DNA from: an uncultured Rubrobacteraceae bacterium
Lineage (GTDB): Bacteria; Actinomycetota; Rubrobacteria; Rubrobacterales; Rubrobacteraceae
DNA length: 64,000 nucleotides
Assembly (NCBI GenBank): GCA_902806095.1
Contig: CADCVF010000024.1
Span: forward strand, 62,001-126,000
Direction of reading: 5' to 3'
The translations under genes were made by a program, and so were the position numbers. Numbering within the stretch: position 1 is the first letter of the stretch; every line of letters starts with the position of its first letter. Below the pieces are notes generated by a model that was given only the letters and a program-made list of their open reading frames with translations, was not told where the DNA came from and searched no databases. Of this stretch, positions 44,591-53,338 are shown piece by piece.

Positions 44591-45658
44591 ATGTTCGAGT
44601 CAGATCTCGAAGATAACGTCTTCCGCAGGCGGCTGATGAAGGAAGTGGCACCGGGGGTTCCGGTTCACTTCTCTTTTTATTCGCCTTCGGTCAAGGTGCA
44701 GGTGATGTACCCCGCGGAGAATCTCCCAGGGGCGAACGGCCGCTACATCGGGGACGCTGTCACCATCGAGTTCGTCCCGGATGACGCTGCGGCCGTCGAG
44801 CGGGTCCGCGAGTACGTCTGGCACTGGGAGGGATACAACGCCTTCACGGCTGTACGCAAGATCGACCACCTCAGACGCGGCGTCTGCCCCGAAGGTGTGC
44901 AGGGCATCCTCGAGAGAGTCCGCGGCGTGGACAAGCGGGCCGCCGCGAAGACGGCCGAGGCTCTGGACCCTGAGGAGTTGGAGGAGATACTCTCCAGGGG
45001 GGATTGCAAGACGTTGGCTCGACTGCCAGGCATGGGTGAGAAACGGGCCCGTGCCGTCGTCGAGTTCTACGAGAACGAGAGGGGCGACCGGCGCTTCCTT
45101 TATGCCGCCAACCGCAACGACCGTTTCCGGGGCAAGCCGGTGATCACGGAGCTGGACCTCGGCAGCGACCTCGAAGAGCAGGTGTGGGACCACGCGGTGC
45201 TGGCGCGGAGGCTCGGCGACCCTGACCCGCTCGGGCCCGACGAGCCTCCAGGCCACACCACCGTTCGCAACGCGAACCTCATGCACCCGCTCCCGATGAC
45301 GCCTTCCCTGATGGGCCGGGGTGTCTACTATCCGGAGCAGGTCGGGCGCTTCGCCGACAGATGTAGACGTGTCCTCGTGGACGGGGAGAGGCTGGCCGGT
45401 GTCGGATCTCTACGCATCCAGCGCGGCAAGCTCTTCCACACCACCAAGATGGCCGGCGTTGGGATGAAGACGCGTGCCAGAGTCCTCGCGAGCGGGTTGC
45501 TCGACGACGAGTACACCTACGAGAGCCTCGTCGCCATCCCCGGCGTGACTGTGGCGCAGGCCAGGACCATCGCAGGGGCCGCGAGGGCCGAGGCTGCGAA
45601 AGAGGAACCTGTCCCAGCTTCGCTCGGGGCGGCGCGGACGGAGGTCCGTGTCTCTTAG
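44591..45658 (+). CDS. Helix-hairpin-helix DNA-binding protein of unknown function
   Basis: 355 residues. Two regions look like paired helix-hairpin-helix motifs: residues about 104-160 (ILERVRGVDKRAAAKTAEAL and LARLPGMGEKRARAVVEF, spaced as in RuvA domain II) and about 293-340 (MAGVGMKTRARVLASGLL and LVAIPGVTVAQARTIAGA). Between them is a region of about 110 residues I do not recognise. No catalytic motif is visible. The gene overlaps the exonuclease/GIY-YIG gene by 11 bp, so the proteins are probably made together and could act on the same DNA structure. Its ATG directly follows a dispersed repeat and lacks a clear ribosome site. Confidence 0.7.
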   Translation: MFESDLEDNVFRRRLMKEVAPGVPVHFSFYSPSVKVQVMYPAENLPGANGRYIGDAVTIEFVPDDAAAVERVREYVWHWEGYNAFTAVRKIDHLRRGVCPEGVQGILERVRGVDKRAAAKTAEALDPEELEEILSRGDCKTLARLPGMGEKRARAVVEFYENERGDRRFLYAANRNDRFRGKPVITELDLGSDLEEQVWDHAVLARRLGDPDPLGPDEPPGHTTVRNANLMHPLPMTPSLMGRGVYYPEQVGRFADRCRRVLVDGERLAGVGSLRIQRGKLFHTTKMAGVGMKTRARVLASGLLDDEYTYESLVAIPGVTVAQARTIAGAARAEAAKEEPVPASLGAARTEVRVS

Positions 45659-47447
45659 TCTCTATGGCTTCGTGAAAGATCACGAGCCCGTGAGTCCGGA
45701 AGAGATCTCCACAGAATTCCTCTCTTTGACGAGCCCGAACGGCGATGCAAGGGCCCTCGTCGAGAGGCTCGTCGAAGGCGACCCGAGGTTTACCTGGGAA
45801 GATGCGGACTTGAGGACCGCGCATGTAGGCTCGCTCGCGCTCGAGGAGGCCCCTTACGTCGTCTTCGACGTCGAGACCACAGGCTCCGCGGCCGGGAAGG
45901 GGGGTGCCATCACGGAGTTCGGCGCCCTCAAGCTCTTGCGCGGGGAGGTGATCGACCAGTTCTCGACGCTCGTCAACCCGGGTCGCCCGATAGACTCCTT
46001 CGTGGTGCGTCTGACAGGCATAACGGACCGCATGGTCTCGGATGCCCCTTCCATCTCCGAGGTAATGCCGCGCTTCGAGGAGTTTGTCGAGGGGTGTATC
46101 CTCGTCGGGCACAATGTCCACTTCGACTGCTCCTTCGTCACGGCTGCAAGAGGTGGGGATCCACTCTCCAACGAAGTCCTCGACACCCTGAAACTCGCCC
46201 GTTGCCTGGTGCCTGGTCTCAAACGCTACCGTCTGGGCGCGCTCGTCAGCCACTTCGGCGTGCGCCAGGCGCCGAACCACAGGGCCCTCTCCGACGCTGC
46301 TGCCACGACGGAGATCTTCCGGAGACTGCTGAAGCTCCTCGGCTCCGCAGGCATAGAGAGCGTAGGTGAAGCGCTCGCTATCCGCGGGGGAAGGGGACGC
46401 ATCAAACCCCAGAAGCAGCACCTCGCAAGCGGGTTGCCGAACACGCCGGGTGTCTACTACTTCGTCGACAAGCACGGCACCACGCTCTACGTCGGCAAGG
46501 CGAAGGACCTGAAGACCCGAGTCAGGACCTACTTCAACGGCGGGGACGGACGCCGCAAGGTAGGGCGTCTCGTCGAAGAAGTCGCCGAGGTACGCGTCAA
46601 GGAGACCGAGAGCGAGCTTCACGCCCTCATCCTCGAGGCCAGGGAGATAAAACGCCTGTTGCCGCGCTACAACTCCGTCGGCAGGGACGACAAGGCCAGC
46701 TGGTTTCTAAGGCTCGACACCAATGAGCCTTACCCTGTACCCGAGCGGGTCTCCGCTAACCCGCCCGAGGGGGGTCTCATCCACCTCGGCCCGTACAGGA
46801 GCGCCGGGGTCCTGGACACCTGCATCGAGGCTCTAGGCAGGATCTTCCCACTCAAGAGGTGCTCGGGTGATGGGGAGGTCTGCTTCTACGGCCAGCTGGG
46901 ACGCTGCGCGCCGTGCCTGGGCATGGGTGAGCAGGAATACCGCAGGGAGGTCGTAGACGAGGTGGTCGCGCTCCTGCGCGGCGAGGGTGGCGAGGAGCAC
47001 CTGAGGGCGCTGGTCAGGGAGCGGGAAAGGATGGCCGCGGCGCTCGAGTTCGAGGCCGCGGCCAGGCTGCGAGACTTGATCTCCGGCATAGAGCGGATAC
47101 GCTTCTCCAGGACCGTAGTAGGCGCTGAGGGTGTTCAGGCCGTCGTCGCCCCATCGACGGAGCCAGGTGTGATCGAGGTGTTCATCCTGAGCGCGGGCCG
47201 TCTAATCGCCCACCGCGGCTTCGACCCTGGCGATGCGAGCGGCCTCGCACGCTTCGCCGAGGAGGTGCTGGAGGGGACCAGGGATAACGGGTCCCGTCCC
47301 GAGAAGGAAGGCACGAACGAGGCGCGAATCGTCGCGGCCTATCTCAGGCGCCGGCAGGCAGTGGTCGAGGCCGTGCGCCTGAAAGAAGCGCGGGATCTCC
47401 TGGAGGCGGCGGAAAGGGTCGGCGAGGCCGCGGTCCCGCTGGAGTGA
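45648..47447 (+). CDS. DEDD 3'-5' exonuclease / GIY-YIG (UvrC N-terminal-like) / UVR fusion protein
   Basis: 599 residues, GTG start inside the previous gene. Residues about 68-235 are a DnaQ-type exonuclease: VVFDVETTG (Asp74, Glu76), GHNVHFDCSF and NHRALSDAAATTEI. Residues about 260-345 are a GIY-YIG nuclease: LPNTPGVYYFVDKHG, TLYVGKAKDLKTRVRTYF. A RCAPCLG cysteine pair and a UVR helix (MAAALEFEAAARLRDLISGI) follow. It resembles the UvrC first half but lacks the RNase H-like second nuclease and the HhH pair of UvrC. Mycobacteria and other actinobacteria have such fusions; the function is unproven, probably DNA repair. Confidence 0.9.
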   Translation: MSLSLYGFVKDHEPVSPEEISTEFLSLTSPNGDARALVERLVEGDPRFTWEDADLRTAHVGSLALEEAPYVVFDVETTGSAAGKGGAITEFGALKLLRGEVIDQFSTLVNPGRPIDSFVVRLTGITDRMVSDAPSISEVMPRFEEFVEGCILVGHNVHFDCSFVTAARGGDPLSNEVLDTLKLARCLVPGLKRYRLGALVSHFGVRQAPNHRALSDAAATTEIFRRLLKLLGSAGIESVGEALAIRGGRGRIKPQKQHLASGLPNTPGVYYFVDKHGTTLYVGKAKDLKTRVRTYFNGGDGRRKVGRLVEEVAEVRVKETESELHALILEAREIKRLLPRYNSVGRDDKASWFLRLDTNEPYPVPERVSANPPEGGLIHLGPYRSAGVLDTCIEALGRIFPLKRCSGDGEVCFYGQLGRCAPCLGMGEQEYRREVVDEVVALLRGEGGEEHLRALVRERERMAAALEFEAAARLRDLISGIERIRFSRTVVGAEGVQAVVAPSTEPGVIEVFILSAGRLIAHRGFDPGDASGLARFAEEVLEGTRDNGSRPEKEGTNEARIVAAYLRRRQAVVEAVRLKEARDLLEAAERVGEAAVPLE

Positions 47448-47543
47448 GGAGCCGCCGAATTCAGGAGGCTTTGTACTCCCTCATGCTAGAATAAGTAAGG
47501 TGAATTAGTGGTTCCTGTGTACAAGAAGAGAGTTTGACCGGGG

Positions 47544-48242
47544 ATGGTACAGGATCTACAGGGTGTGACGCGCAAGATCCTTCTGGTCGACGACGAGCCG
47601 TCGCTCCAGAAGATGCTCACGCATGCCCTCGAGCGCGAGGGATTCCAGGTCCAGGTCGCTGGCGACGGCGAAGCCGCTCTGGAAGCGTTCAAGGCCTTCG
47701 AGCCGCACCTGATCGTGCTCGACATCATGCTCCCCAAGCTCGACGGCACCGAGGTCATAAGGAGGATACGCTCTCAGAGCGACGTGCCCGTCATCATGCT
47801 GACAGCCCGCGACGACGAGATAGACAGGGTCGTCGGCCTCGAGCTCGGGGCTGACGACTATGTCACCAAGCCTTTCGCCGTCAGGGAGCTTGTGGCGCGC
47901 GTCAGGGCGATCATGCGCAGGGCGGCGGTACCGGCGGGCCAGCGCCCTGACGAGCTGACCTACGATAGGCTCAGGATCAACCTGCCGAGCCGCAGGGTGT
48001 CGGCCGACGGTGAAGAAGTCGACCTCACCTACACCGAGTTCGAGCTCCTGGTGACCCTGGCCTCGAGCCCTGGCAGGGTGTTCTCGCGCAGCGCGCTCCT
48101 GCGCAGGGTGTGGGGCGACGAGTTCCGTGACGAACGCACGGTGGACGTCCACATCCGCCACCTCCGCGAGAAGATAGAACGCGACCCCAGGAACCCCGAG
48201 TTCATCCACACCGCGCGGGGTGTCGGATATGTTTTCCGCTAG
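47544..48242 (+). CDS. OmpR/PhoB-family response regulator
   Basis: 232 residues. The receiver domain shows ILLVDDEPSLQ, the phospho-Asp in LIVLDIMLPKLDG and the Lys in DDYVTKPF; the winged helix ends TVDVHIRHLREKIERDPRNP and GVGYVFR. It overlaps the next gene, a PAS-containing kinase, by about 14 bases. Domain order in both proteins resembles PhoPR or WalRK, but no phosphate-uptake gene is nearby. The receiver and DNA-binding halves are full length. Confidence 0.94.
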   Translation: MVQDLQGVTRKILLVDDEPSLQKMLTHALEREGFQVQVAGDGEAALEAFKAFEPHLIVLDIMLPKLDGTEVIRRIRSQSDVPVIMLTARDDEIDRVVGLELGADDYVTKPFAVRELVARVRAIMRRAAVPAGQRPDELTYDRLRINLPSRRVSADGEEVDLTYTEFELLVTLASSPGRVFSRSALLRRVWGDEFRDERTVDVHIRHLREKIERDPRNPEFIHTARGVGYVFR

Positions 48243-50076
48243 AGATAGGTCGACGGGAAGGAGCCCGGATCTAGACCTCAGGCAAAAGGCCAGGAAGCTG
48301 CTCGCTTCGAAGACGGGGGGCGAGTTCAGGCCCCGCCTCAGCATGCGCATCTGGCTCACGGCACTCTTCGTGCTCGTGACCGCCTTCGCGGCGATAACCG
48401 CTTACGAGATCGTGCATCCCATCCTCTATGAGACTGTCAATCGGTCGAGCGAGGCCGCCTTCAAGCAGGTCGGAGACCAGTTCGAGGACCAGGTGCAGCG
48501 GTTGAGGGAACGCGGCGAGCCCGTAACCGAGCAGCGCATCAACGCGTTCGCCCGCTCCCACGGGTTGGAGTGGGGCATAGTCAGGTACGAGGACGGCCAG
48601 CAGACGCGTGGAGAGCTCGACGACTGGTCCCCCAGGCCGGTGAGGCGCGCCGTAGAGGAGCCCAGAAGGCCGAGCGACGACATGGAACAGGTCGAGACGG
48701 GTGTCCACAAAGGACAGTTGCAGGCCACTTACGCCTATCCCATAAACGTGGACGTCAAGGGCATAGCTGAGTCTCAGCCTCGGGCCATAGTCTTCGTCAA
48801 GTACTTCACGGAGAATGACGTCGAGAACGTGCAGGCGGCGCTGAGGAATATAGAGCGATTGGCCCTACTCGCCGGCGTCCTGGCGCTGCTCATTGCCGGG
48901 TTCGCAGGGTACTTCGCAGCGGTCTTGATCTCCAGGCGCGTCAGCCGCCTGGGACTGGCCGCCGATCACCTGGCCGCCGGCAACTTCGACGCGAGGATAA
49001 CTACGCGCGTCGAGGATGAGGTCGGCTCTCTGGGCGCGACGTTCAACGCTATGGCAGTCTCCCTCAAGGGGGCTTTCGACCAGATAGAGCAGGAGAAGGA
49101 GCGTGGGAGCGCCATACTCGACGGCATGACGGACGCGGTCGTCGGTGTGGACAGAAACCTGAATCCCGTCTTTTTGAACCCCCGCGCAAGGAAGCTCCTC
49201 GAGTCTTCCGACCATGCCTTCCACAACCGCCTGCAGGAGGTGCTCGCCAAGACTCGCTACAGCGGTCCCGTGACAGAGTCCGAGGCGAAGGCCGGGGACA
49301 GGGTCATCGAGATAAGGGCCGCCCCCCTCGAGGACGGGGCGCTCGCCATCCTGCGCGACGTTACGGAGGAGCGCCACATGCAGCGCGTCAAGGCTGAGTT
49401 TATCGCCAACGCTTCCCACGAGCTCAAGACACCGCTGACGGCCCTCTCCGGCTACCTGGAGATGCTCGAGGACGAGGAGAATGAAAGGGTCAGGGCTGAG
49501 TTCCTGAACGACATGCGCGTTCAGACCACGCGCCTGCAGAGCCTGGCACGTACCCTGCTCGACCTCTCGCGCCTCGACGCCAACGCCGTCACCTTCCGGA
49601 CGGAGGAGGTCGACGTCGAAGACCTCCTCCACGGGCTTCGCAGGGACTTCGGCTACACGGGCCGCCCACTGAGCATCAGGGTCGAGGAGAATGTGCCGCT
49701 CGTAAGGACCGACCCGAACCAGTTACATAGGGCAATCGCGATCCTAGTGGACAACGCTCTCAAGTACTCGGATGAGAGTTCGCCCGTTGGCCTCGGCCTC
49801 TCTCGCGAAGACGGGCAGATCATTATCAGCGTAACAGACCGCGGCTGCGGCATCCCGGAATCCGAGATACCCTACATCTTCGACCGCTTCTACCGGGCCC
49901 AGGGCTCGTCCCGCGCCGATGGCACAGGACTCGGGCTCGCCCTCGCCCACGAGATCACCGACCATCTCGGAGGTGAGATCCAGGTTCACAGCCGTCCCGA
50001 TGCCGGAAGCATCTTCTCTGTTCTCCTCCCCCTGGCGGCAGACTCCCCTGGCACCAACGGAAGCCGGTCTCTTTAG
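48229..50076 (+). CDS. Sensor histidine kinase with HAMP and PAS domains (PhoR/WalK-like)
   Basis: About 615 residues from the ATG at 48229 (a GTG at 48220 is in frame). A first helix (about 45-65), an extracytoplasmic region of about 135 residues, a second helix (about 205-228), then HAMP (SRRVSRLGLAADHLAAGNFD), a PAS domain (AILDGMTDAVVGVDRNLNPV), HisKA with NASHELKTPLTALSGY and the ATPase domain with DNALKYS, DRGCGIP and GTGLGLALA. The order is that of PhoR and WalK. It is the partner of the regulator at 47544. Confidence 0.94.
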   Translation: MFSARDRSTGRSPDLDLRQKARKLLASKTGGEFRPRLSMRIWLTALFVLVTAFAAITAYEIVHPILYETVNRSSEAAFKQVGDQFEDQVQRLRERGEPVTEQRINAFARSHGLEWGIVRYEDGQQTRGELDDWSPRPVRRAVEEPRRPSDDMEQVETGVHKGQLQATYAYPINVDVKGIAESQPRAIVFVKYFTENDVENVQAALRNIERLALLAGVLALLIAGFAGYFAAVLISRRVSRLGLAADHLAAGNFDARITTRVEDEVGSLGATFNAMAVSLKGAFDQIEQEKERGSAILDGMTDAVVGVDRNLNPVFLNPRARKLLESSDHAFHNRLQEVLAKTRYSGPVTESEAKAGDRVIEIRAAPLEDGALAILRDVTEERHMQRVKAEFIANASHELKTPLTALSGYLEMLEDEENERVRAEFLNDMRVQTTRLQSLARTLLDLSRLDANAVTFRTEEVDVEDLLHGLRRDFGYTGRPLSIRVEENVPLVRTDPNQLHRAIAILVDNALKYSDESSPVGLGLSREDGQIIISVTDRGCGIPESEIPYIFDRFYRAQGSSRADGTGLGLALAHEITDHLGGEIQVHSRPDAGSIFSVLLPLAADSPGTNGSRSL

Positions 50077-50188
50077 TCTCTACCTGAGGTTTAGCTCACG
50101 CTTTAGCGACTTTGAGGGTAGAATACGTGCGGGGCAGCACGGTATCCGTAGATTCTCCCCCCTCCCTACGGACCGCGTTGCCCCGTCT

Positions 50189-50285
50189 ATCAGCACTTCA
50201 GCATTTCAGCACGCTTCGCCCTTCGGGCTCCGCTTGTCAGCACTTCAGCATTTCAGTTAGTCAGCTTTCGCGGGCTTGCTGACTA
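50189..50285. repeat. Dispersed repeat locus C (forward copies with terminal hairpin)
   Basis: Forward copies at 50190 (TCAGCACTTCAGCATTTCAG) and 50235 (GTCAGCACTTCAGCATTTC), joined by a CTTCGGGCTCCGC spacer as in locus A. No inverted partner follows; instead a hairpin AGTCAGC/GCTGACT (50259-50265 and 50278-50284) ends at the stop of the M50 gene. The gap lies between convergent genes. Confidence 0.8.
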
Positions 50286-50287
50286 GC

Positions 50288-50929
50288 TCAGAAAACCACG
50301 GGTAGTCCGAGAATGGTCAGGAGGGGTCGTACTGGGGCGAGCAGGATGCTGAAGATAGGGAGATTCGTCAGGAACGAGACCAGGATGAGACCGAGCAGGA
50401 TCATGGGTCCGTACTGGTTCATGAAGTCTACAAAGCCGTCCAGGGCGCGGGGCAGGAAAGGGAAGATCACCTTCGAGCCGTCGAGCGGGGGGATAGGGAT
50501 GAGGTTGAAGATGAAGAGCAGTGCGTTGGTGAAGGCGACCATGACCACGAGTATGAACAGGTAGCCAGCCTGATCTCTGAACGGTGGCAGCAGATACAGT
50601 ACGGCGCAGAAGACTACGATCAGAAAGTTCGAGACTGGCCCTGCGAGCGCGACGGCCACGGACCCGAACACCCCGCCCCTTAGCTTGGAGGGTACTACCG
50701 GGGTTGGCCTACCCCATCCAAAGCCAGCCATTAAAAGCATTAGGCTGCCCAGCAGGTCGAGGTGCGAGATGGGGTTTAGGGTCACCCTGCCGTCGCGATA
50801 GGCCGTGTCGTCGCCGAGTAGGTAGGCCGAGGTCGCGTGGGACGCCTCGTGCACCGTAATACCGATGACCAGGCCGAGGAGGAAAGCCACAGCGGCGGAC
50901 GCGTTCGATTGGAAGAGGCTCAGGAACAT
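50288..50929 (-). CDS. Site-2 protease family (M50) membrane metalloprotease
   Basis: 213 residues, about five helices. The zinc motif HEASH (residues 27-31) sits in the first helices, followed by NPISHLDLLGSLMLL and FNLIPIPPLDGSK with the third metal ligand Asp. There is no PDZ or CBS domain, so it belongs to the small YwhC/Rv-like group of intramembrane proteases, whose substrates are mostly unknown. It is convergent with the histidine kinase; dispersed repeats lie on both sides. Confidence 0.9.
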   Translation of the reverse strand: MFLSLFQSNASAAVAFLLGLVIGITVHEASHATSAYLLGDDTAYRDGRVTLNPISHLDLLGSLMLLMAGFGWGRPTPVVPSKLRGGVFGSVAVALAGPVSNFLIVVFCAVLYLLPPFRDQAGYLFILVVMVAFTNALLFIFNLIPIPPLDGSKVIFPFLPRALDGFVDFMNQYGPMILLGLILVSFLTNLPIFSILLAPVRPLLTILGLPVVF

Positions 50930-50952
50930 GGATGCTCGTATGATACACGCAG

Positions 50953-51209
50953 GTCAGCATCTCAGCACGCTCAGGCTTCGCCTTCGCTTGTCAGCACTTC
51001 AGCCTGTTGTCGCTCGTAGCCGAATGCGTAATTCGCGGCGTCTGGATACCTCTGCGAATCGCTATAAAGCAGTGCAAGGAGGTCGAACCTTCGTTGGAAG
51101 CGCTGCCAGCTGTCCAGCAAAAACAAAAAGCTGACAAGCTGACAAGCGAAAGCCAAAGGCTTGAGCGTGCTGAAATGCTGACTAGCGCGATCTGCTTTCA
51201 GCAGATCGC
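50953..51209. repeat. Dispersed repeat locus D: inverted copies around a unique payload, with terminal hairpin
   Basis: Forward part 50953-51004 (GTCAGCATCTCAGCACGC ... TTGTCAGCACTTCAGCC); inverted part 51130-51184 (GCTGACAAGCGAAAGCC ... GAGCGTGCTGAAATGCTGAC). Payload about 125 bp, without a gene. After the inverted part, TAGCGCG leads into a hairpin GCGATCTGCT-TTC-AGCAGATCGC (51187-51196 and 51200-51209) that abuts the stop codon of the gene at 51211. Confidence 0.8.
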
Positions 51210-51210
51210 T

Positions 51211-52062
51211 TTAGCCTGTCTTGGAGACAGAGACGGTGACGTGGTTGCCTGCGTCGGCAGTGTAAGAGGAGAGCTGGGGGTCCAAGACCTCCGCCGTGTC
51301 GGCCACGGTGCCCAGTTCGGTCTTACCGGCCGTCACGGAGTCGTTGACGCCCGCATCCCCGTCGCTACGCACTAGGGCGACGCTGAGGCGGACGTCCGGA
51401 TTGACGTCCGGTTTTATCTCTACGATGTTGGCGTTCTGAACCATGGGGTCGGGACGTATCGCCGTGACCGTGCCGGTCACAGGGGCGTAGACGGTGGTAC
51501 CCGGCGTTGCGCCGACGTCGACGGCACCGGTCTCGGGCCCATCCCGCCCTGCGGCGTCCATAACGTAGTAGTGGATCCTCTCCGGCGTCTCTCCCCTCGA
51601 GAGAAGACCAACAAACACGTTGGCCGAGATGTTCTTACCCCGCGGTTCCATAGCAGCGAGGCTCTCGCCCTCGGGATGATAGCCGAGCCCGGTGAGGCTC
51701 GCCGGACGGACCGGGGTGGAAACGCTGACACCGGCGGCCTCCGCCAGCACCGTGTCTGGACCCGCGTTGTTCGGATCGATAGGGACAGCGCGCTCCGCCG
51801 TGTCCGAGGCTCTGGTCTGGACGAAAACCGCGAAGACCAGCGCGACTGCGCCGAGCATCAGCAAGGAAACGGCCATAAAGCGCCGTCTCCTGTAGACCTC
51901 GCCCCTCTTCGCCTTTCTCGCCTCGCGCAGTTCGATGAAGTTGCTCCCGGTGCGATCGCCCGCCCGGTCTGGTCGCGTAGACTTTCTGGTGGCCGGCTGA
52001 TGACCCGGCGCTTCACGCCTATCCCCAAGATGTTGGGCTCTCTGTGCGTTAACCCCTCTCAT
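51211..52062 (-). CDS. Membrane-anchored protein with degenerate LytM/M23-like domain
   Basis: 283 residues. A basic cytoplasmic part of about 62 residues, one helix (FMAVSLLMLGAVALVFAVFV), then about 200 residues outside. The segment VDVGATPGTTVYAPVTGTVT matches the M23/LytM strand where a conserved Asp and His would bind zinc, and the later repeat-like strands also fit, but the zinc His-x-His pair is absent. It is therefore probably an inactive LytM domain, as in EnvC- or NlpD-type activators. The first 40 residues are poorly supported and the start may be further in. Alone, divergent from the AI-2E gene. Confidence 0.7.
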   Translation of the reverse strand: MRGVNAQRAQHLGDRREAPGHQPATRKSTRPDRAGDRTGSNFIELREARKAKRGEVYRRRRFMAVSLLMLGAVALVFAVFVQTRASDTAERAVPIDPNNAGPDTVLAEAAGVSVSTPVRPASLTGLGYHPEGESLAAMEPRGKNISANVFVGLLSRGETPERIHYYVMDAAGRDGPETGAVDVGATPGTTVYAPVTGTVTAIRPDPMVQNANIVEIKPDVNPDVRLSVALVRSDGDAGVNDSVTAGKTELGTVADTAEVLDPQLSSYTADAGNHVTVSVSKTG

Positions 52063-52165
52063 ACTGGGCGGGGATTATACAGAGGGGGATGGGGAGTGTA
52101 AACTCGCGCGTGACCTCGTGCGGGGCTGGTATATTTCGTATCGTAGAGATCCGATCGGAGATCCT

Positions 52166-53338
52166 GTGTCAGCCAGAAAACTGGTCGTCTCGACATACTT
52201 CCAGTACATCGTGCTCGCGGTGGGAGTTGTGTTGCTGGTGTCCTTTGTGCGGCAGATAAGTGGCGTGCTGCTGACCTTCCTGGCCGCCGGCGTCCTTGCC
52301 TACGCCCTCAATCCCCTCGTGCGTCGCCTCGAAGGACTGGGGATACCGAGGGTCATAGCCGTGATCGGGGTTTTCCTCGTCTTGATCATCGTGGTCGTCG
52401 TGACGTTGCTTCTGATAATCGTCCCGTCGGTCGGGCAGGTACAGGTCCTGGTCCGTAACCCGCAAGATCTCGTCGACCAGGTCATCGCTCAGGCCAATCG
52501 GCTCCAGAACATTCCCTACGTCGGCCAGTACGTGTCCGCGCTGGACCAGGATCGAATCCTGCAACTCCTGAAGCAAAACGCGCCGTCGGCGGAACAGGTC
52601 GCGAACGTCGCGACGGGCGTAATCGGTGGGGTGTTCGGGGTCTTCGGAACCATCTTCAACCTGCTCTTGATGGTGATCGTCTCCGTGTACCTGCTGCTGG
52701 AGCGGGAGAGGATCACCCGCGCTCTACTCGGTGCGATTCCCGAGACGGTCCGTGACCAGAGCCTGGAGCTATTCTACGCGGTCGAGCACACTCTCATCAG
52801 ATACCTCAGAGGCCAGTTACTACTGTGCGCGATCATGGGCGTCCTCGGAGCAATGATAATGTACTTCACGGTCGGGGAGTATGCCCTTCCAGTCGGGGCC
52901 TGGGTGGCGGCGACGGAGATCATTCCCGTCATAGGAGCTTTTCTCGGTGCCGTGCCTGCGGTCGCTATCGCGCTCCTAGTCCCCGGCGGCGGGTTCGGCA
53001 AGGCCCTGCTGGTCGCCTTCCTTTTTCTCGTAGCCCAGCAGATCGAAGGCAACCTACTGGTGCCGAGGATACAGGGCGGCTCGGTAGGAGTACATCCGCT
53101 CTGGGTGCTCTTCGCCACGCTAGCAGGGACGGCGCTCTACGGTTTGATCGGCGCGATCTTCGCCGTTCCAATAGTCGCCATCATCGCCGCGACGCTGCGC
53201 TACATGCGGGAGACGCTGGTCTTCGAACGCTGGGGCACACCACCTGTCAAGCCCTCTGAGGAGGGGCCAGGGGCAGCCTCCCAGGCCGCCAGTGTTGGCG
53301 GCACCAGCCCCGACGACAGGAAGGAGGGCGACCAATGA
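52166..53338 (+). CDS. AI-2E family transporter (YdiK/PerM-like membrane protein)
   Basis: 390 residues from the GTG at 52166, with GGAG 5 bases upstream; the frame runs back to 52118 without a ribosome site. About eight helices, the family-typical loop of about 100 residues (PSVGQVQVLVRNPQDLVDQV) after helix 3, and GALPVGAWVAATEIIPVIGAF-like C-terminal helices with QQIEGNLLVPRIQG. Members export autoinducer-2 or act as ion/proton antiporters; which applies is unknown. Overlaps the next gene by 4 bases. Confidence 0.9.
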   Translation: MSARKLVVSTYFQYIVLAVGVVLLVSFVRQISGVLLTFLAAGVLAYALNPLVRRLEGLGIPRVIAVIGVFLVLIIVVVVTLLLIIVPSVGQVQVLVRNPQDLVDQVIAQANRLQNIPYVGQYVSALDQDRILQLLKQNAPSAEQVANVATGVIGGVFGVFGTIFNLLLMVIVSVYLLLERERITRALLGAIPETVRDQSLELFYAVEHTLIRYLRGQLLLCAIMGVLGAMIMYFTVGEYALPVGAWVAATEIIPVIGAFLGAVPAVAIALLVPGGGFGKALLVAFLFLVAQQIEGNLLVPRIQGGSVGVHPLWVLFATLAGTALYGLIGAIFAVPIVAIIAATLRYMRETLVFERWGTPPVKPSEEGPGAASQAASVGGTSPDDRKEGDQ

